Both the position numbers and the translations under genes were made by a program. A model generated the notes under the pieces. It worked only from the letters and a program-made list of their open reading frames with translations, had not been told where the DNA came from and made no database searches. From CAYRGE01 sp964423985 (GTDB taxonomy: Bacteria > Patescibacteriota > Minisyncoccia > Phycocordibacterales > CAYRGE01), in NCBI GenBank assembly GCA_964423985.1, contig CAYRGE010000028.1:1-8014 (forward strand): a stretch of DNA of 8,014 nt, read 5' to 3'. Of this stretch, positions 7,135 to 8,014 are shown piece by piece. Within the stretch, counting starts at the first letter, position 1. Each line of letters begins with the position of its first letter.

Positions 7135-7218
7135 TTTGCTTCGTCGTTCCGCTACCGCTACACTCCTCGCAAAGACGGTGATGTGTTGCCGTTTTGTTAC
7201 AATCCTCGCAAAGACAGT
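7135..7218. repeat. REP-like intergenic element, two diverged copies
   Basis: Copy one (about 7135-7179) reads, on the minus strand, GTCTTTGCGAGGAG, then two tandem TAGCGG units, then ACGACGAAGCAAA. This resembles the widespread palindromic element of the form GTCATTGCGAGGAGC...GACGAAGCAA. TTTGC (7135-7139) and GCAAA (7169-7173) pair as its outer stem. TCCTCGCAAAGACGGT (7164-7179) recurs 39 nt later as TCCTCGCAAAGACAGT (7203-7218), the well-kept edge of a second, decayed copy. CCGCTA is doubled at 7149-7160. This is the most GC-rich non-coding stretch in the window and probably a dispersed repeat present elsewhere in the genome. Confidence 0.65.
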
Positions 7219-7228
7219 AAATTAAGTA

Positions 7229-7621
7229 CTATTTTAATCCCTTGCAATTAGATGCTGGAGTATATCCTTTTGCACGAGCCTCTTTTATCGAAGAAAACCA
7301 TATTTTATTTTCTTCACTAATTCGCACTGCTCCAGAACACCAAGGAAAATGATATTTGTCACTGTTCTTTGACGCAACAACCGTTCCTCCTGTGTTGACT
7401 GTATTTATGTTTTTGTCTTTAGTATTTTGTATGTGTATATTACCTTTATCTATAAAAACACCCTGCTTAGAGTCTTCATTTTCAGAAATTCTACCAAGCC
7501 CAAAACTAGCAGTGGCAACAAGAACTATAATCACAGAAAATATAATTACACTGAAATCTCTCTTTGGCTTTATAACACCAGTGGAACCCTTGATTCTTGA
7601 GAGAAAATCCTTTATACTCAT
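7229..7621 (-). CDS. Small membrane-anchored protein with an Ada/sunset-like C-terminal domain
   Basis: The function is unknown. The 130-aa protein has a basic N-terminus (residues 1-22), one membrane segment (about 24-43), a polar linker rich in Asn and Thr (45-88), and a compact C-terminal domain (89-130). That domain reads KYHFPWCSGA, then NKIWFSS, then EARAKGYTPASNC. This pattern resembles Ada-type metal-binding or 'sunset' domains, which carry CxxC near the end. Here only H91, C95 and C126 remain as candidate ligands, with Ala123 where the first Cys of the CxxC would be. The positive-inside rule puts the domain outside the cytoplasm. It is divergent from rpmA, and its own promoter seems to leave almost no leader. 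Its role could be metal or redox sensing or protein binding, but that is a guess. Confidence 0.8.
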   Translation of the reverse strand: MSIKDFLSRIKGSTGVIKPKRDFSVIIFSVIIVLVATASFGLGRISENEDSKQGVFIDKGNIHIQNTKDKNINTVNTGGTVVASKNSDKYHFPWCSGAVRISEENKIWFSSIKEARAKGYTPASNCKGLK

Positions 7622-7626
7622 ATAAT
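7597..7626 (+). promoter_or_regulatory. Sigma-70-type promoter for rpmA
   Basis: TTGAGA at 7597-7602 (5/6 to consensus) and a perfect TATAAT at 7621-7626 are separated by 18 bp. Transcription would start near 7633, giving an rpmA leader of about 60 nt that includes the stem-loop at 7652-7681. The -35 box and spacer lie inside the first codons of the divergent small gene, so the two transcription units overlap head to head. Confidence 0.65.
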
Positions 7627-7629
7627 ATT

Positions 7630-7640
7630 ATTATATAGCA
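7630..7640 (-). promoter_or_regulatory. Minus-strand -10 element for the small membrane protein gene
   Basis: The minus strand reads TGCTATATAAT here. It contains a perfect TATAAT (7630-7635), or alternatively TGCTATATA as an extended -10. No good -35 is visible. The hexamer ends 8 nt before the ATG at 7619-7621, so the transcript would be leaderless or nearly so. It lies only 3 bp from the rpmA -10 box, so the two polymerases would probably compete. Confidence 0.45.
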
Positions 7641-7651
7641 TTATTTCAATA

Positions 7652-7681
7652 TTCTAAGCAATAGTATTCTACTGCTTAGAA
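7652..7681 (+). promoter_or_regulatory. 9-bp inverted repeat in the rpmA leader
   Basis: TTCTAAGCA (7652-7660) is perfectly complementary to TGCTTAGAA (7673-7681) across a 12-nt spacer. It ends 14 nt before the rpmA ATG, leaving an A-rich single-stranded stretch at the ribosome site. It could be an RNA hairpin for ribosomal-protein autoregulation, or a DNA operator serving both divergent promoters. It is not followed by a T-run that would make it a terminator. Confidence 0.5.
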
Positions 7682-7695
7682 ATAACTAAAAAAAT

Positions 7696-7968
7696 ATGGC
7701 ACATAGAAAAGCTGGTGGTTCAGCTAAAAACTTACGAGACTCAAATCCAAAATATCTTGGAACAAAACTTTATGATGGGCAACAAGCTAGTGCTGGTTCT
7801 GTTATTGTACGCCAGCGAGGAACAAAAATTTTACCAGGTGATAATGTAGGAATTGGTAAAGACCACACACTTTTTGCTCTTAAAGATGGAGTTGTAAAAT
7901 TCACAACAAAACGAACAGTAAAATTCACAGGTAAAACAAGAAAACACAAACAAGCACACATCAGATAG
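7696..7968 (+). CDS. rpmA: 50S ribosomal protein L27
   Basis: L27 is a large-subunit protein whose flexible N-terminus reaches toward the peptidyl transferase centre. The 90-aa product matches the family along its length: MAHRKAGGSAKN at the start, then RDSNPKYLG, GSVIVRQRGTK (residues 34-44), PGDNVGIGKDHTLFAL (47-62) and DGVVKF (64-69). A Lys/Arg/His-rich tail follows. The start gives MAH directly, without the cleaved N-terminal extension of Firmicutes. The usual Gly of KNGRDS is Leu here (residue 13). In most bacteria rpmA follows rplU (L21); here it has its own promoter and an unrelated divergent neighbour. No Shine-Dalgarno sequence precedes it, only an A-rich stretch. Confidence 0.97.
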   Translation: MAHRKAGGSAKNLRDSNPKYLGTKLYDGQQASAGSVIVRQRGTKILPGDNVGIGKDHTLFALKDGVVKFTTKRTVKFTGKTRKHKQAHIR

Positions 7969-8014
7969 TTCTTTTTTGTATAATTACATATTTCTCTATT
8001 TTGCTAATCTGTTT

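Noticed and set aside
7050..7228. T-box or tryptophan attenuator upstream of trpS
   Set aside because: No T-box consensus, Trp-codon leader peptide or antiterminator pairing could be found; the space is taken up by the REP-like element and a close promoter.
7979..7984. TATAAT downstream of rpmA as a promoter for a following gene
   Set aside because: A perfect hexamer but no -35, and the window ends 30 nt later, so no gene can be tied to it.
7969..8014. Terminator after rpmA
   Set aside because: A short T-run (TTCTTTTTT) directly follows the stop, but no stem is visible before it.

Overview
This AT-rich window carries eight protein genes: seven on the minus strand and one (rpmA) on the plus strand. 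The protein families suggest a member of the Candidate Phyla Radiation (Patescibacteria), most likely a Parcubacteria-type lineage. The pointers are a shortened, nearly cysteine-free glutamyl-tRNA synthetase, a MraY with MSETG where the family usually has MGDxGS, a small membrane protein ending in an Ada/sunset-like zinc-ribbon-type domain, and a compact wall-gene cluster without murD or murC. This placement rests on recognition of family traits, not on a tree. UGA is used as a stop in at least two genes, so the UGA=Gly code of Gracilibacteria/SR1 does not apply.

Layout, left to right. Positions 1-217 are non-coding and rich in inverted repeats, with three copies of the 9-mer TTATACACA, which matches the DnaA-box consensus. 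Positions 218-5923 hold five minus-strand genes transcribed right to left: a D-alanyl-D-alanine carboxypeptidase, mraY, ftsW, murG and gltX. The first four are packed with ATGA overlaps or a 1-nt gap; gltX follows after 31 nt. After a 121-nt gap comes trpS (6045-7049), also minus. Positions 7050-7228 hold a probable leaderless trpS promoter and a REP-like intergenic repeat in two diverged copies. Then come a small membrane-anchored Ada/sunset-domain protein (minus) and, divergently, rpmA for ribosomal protein L27 (plus). Promoters for these last two genes overlap.

The four cell-wall genes work in sequence. MraY makes lipid I, MurG converts it to lipid II, FtsW polymerises lipid II into glycan during division, and the carboxypeptidase trims stem peptides. 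gltX and trpS are translation housekeeping genes, as is rpmA.

No strong Shine-Dalgarno sequence precedes any of the eight starts. I found no tRNA, rRNA, CRISPR array, insertion sequence or clear new defence system. The least ordinary items are the left-end repeat/DnaA-box region, the MraY active-site substitution, the REP-like element and the rpmA upstream region.
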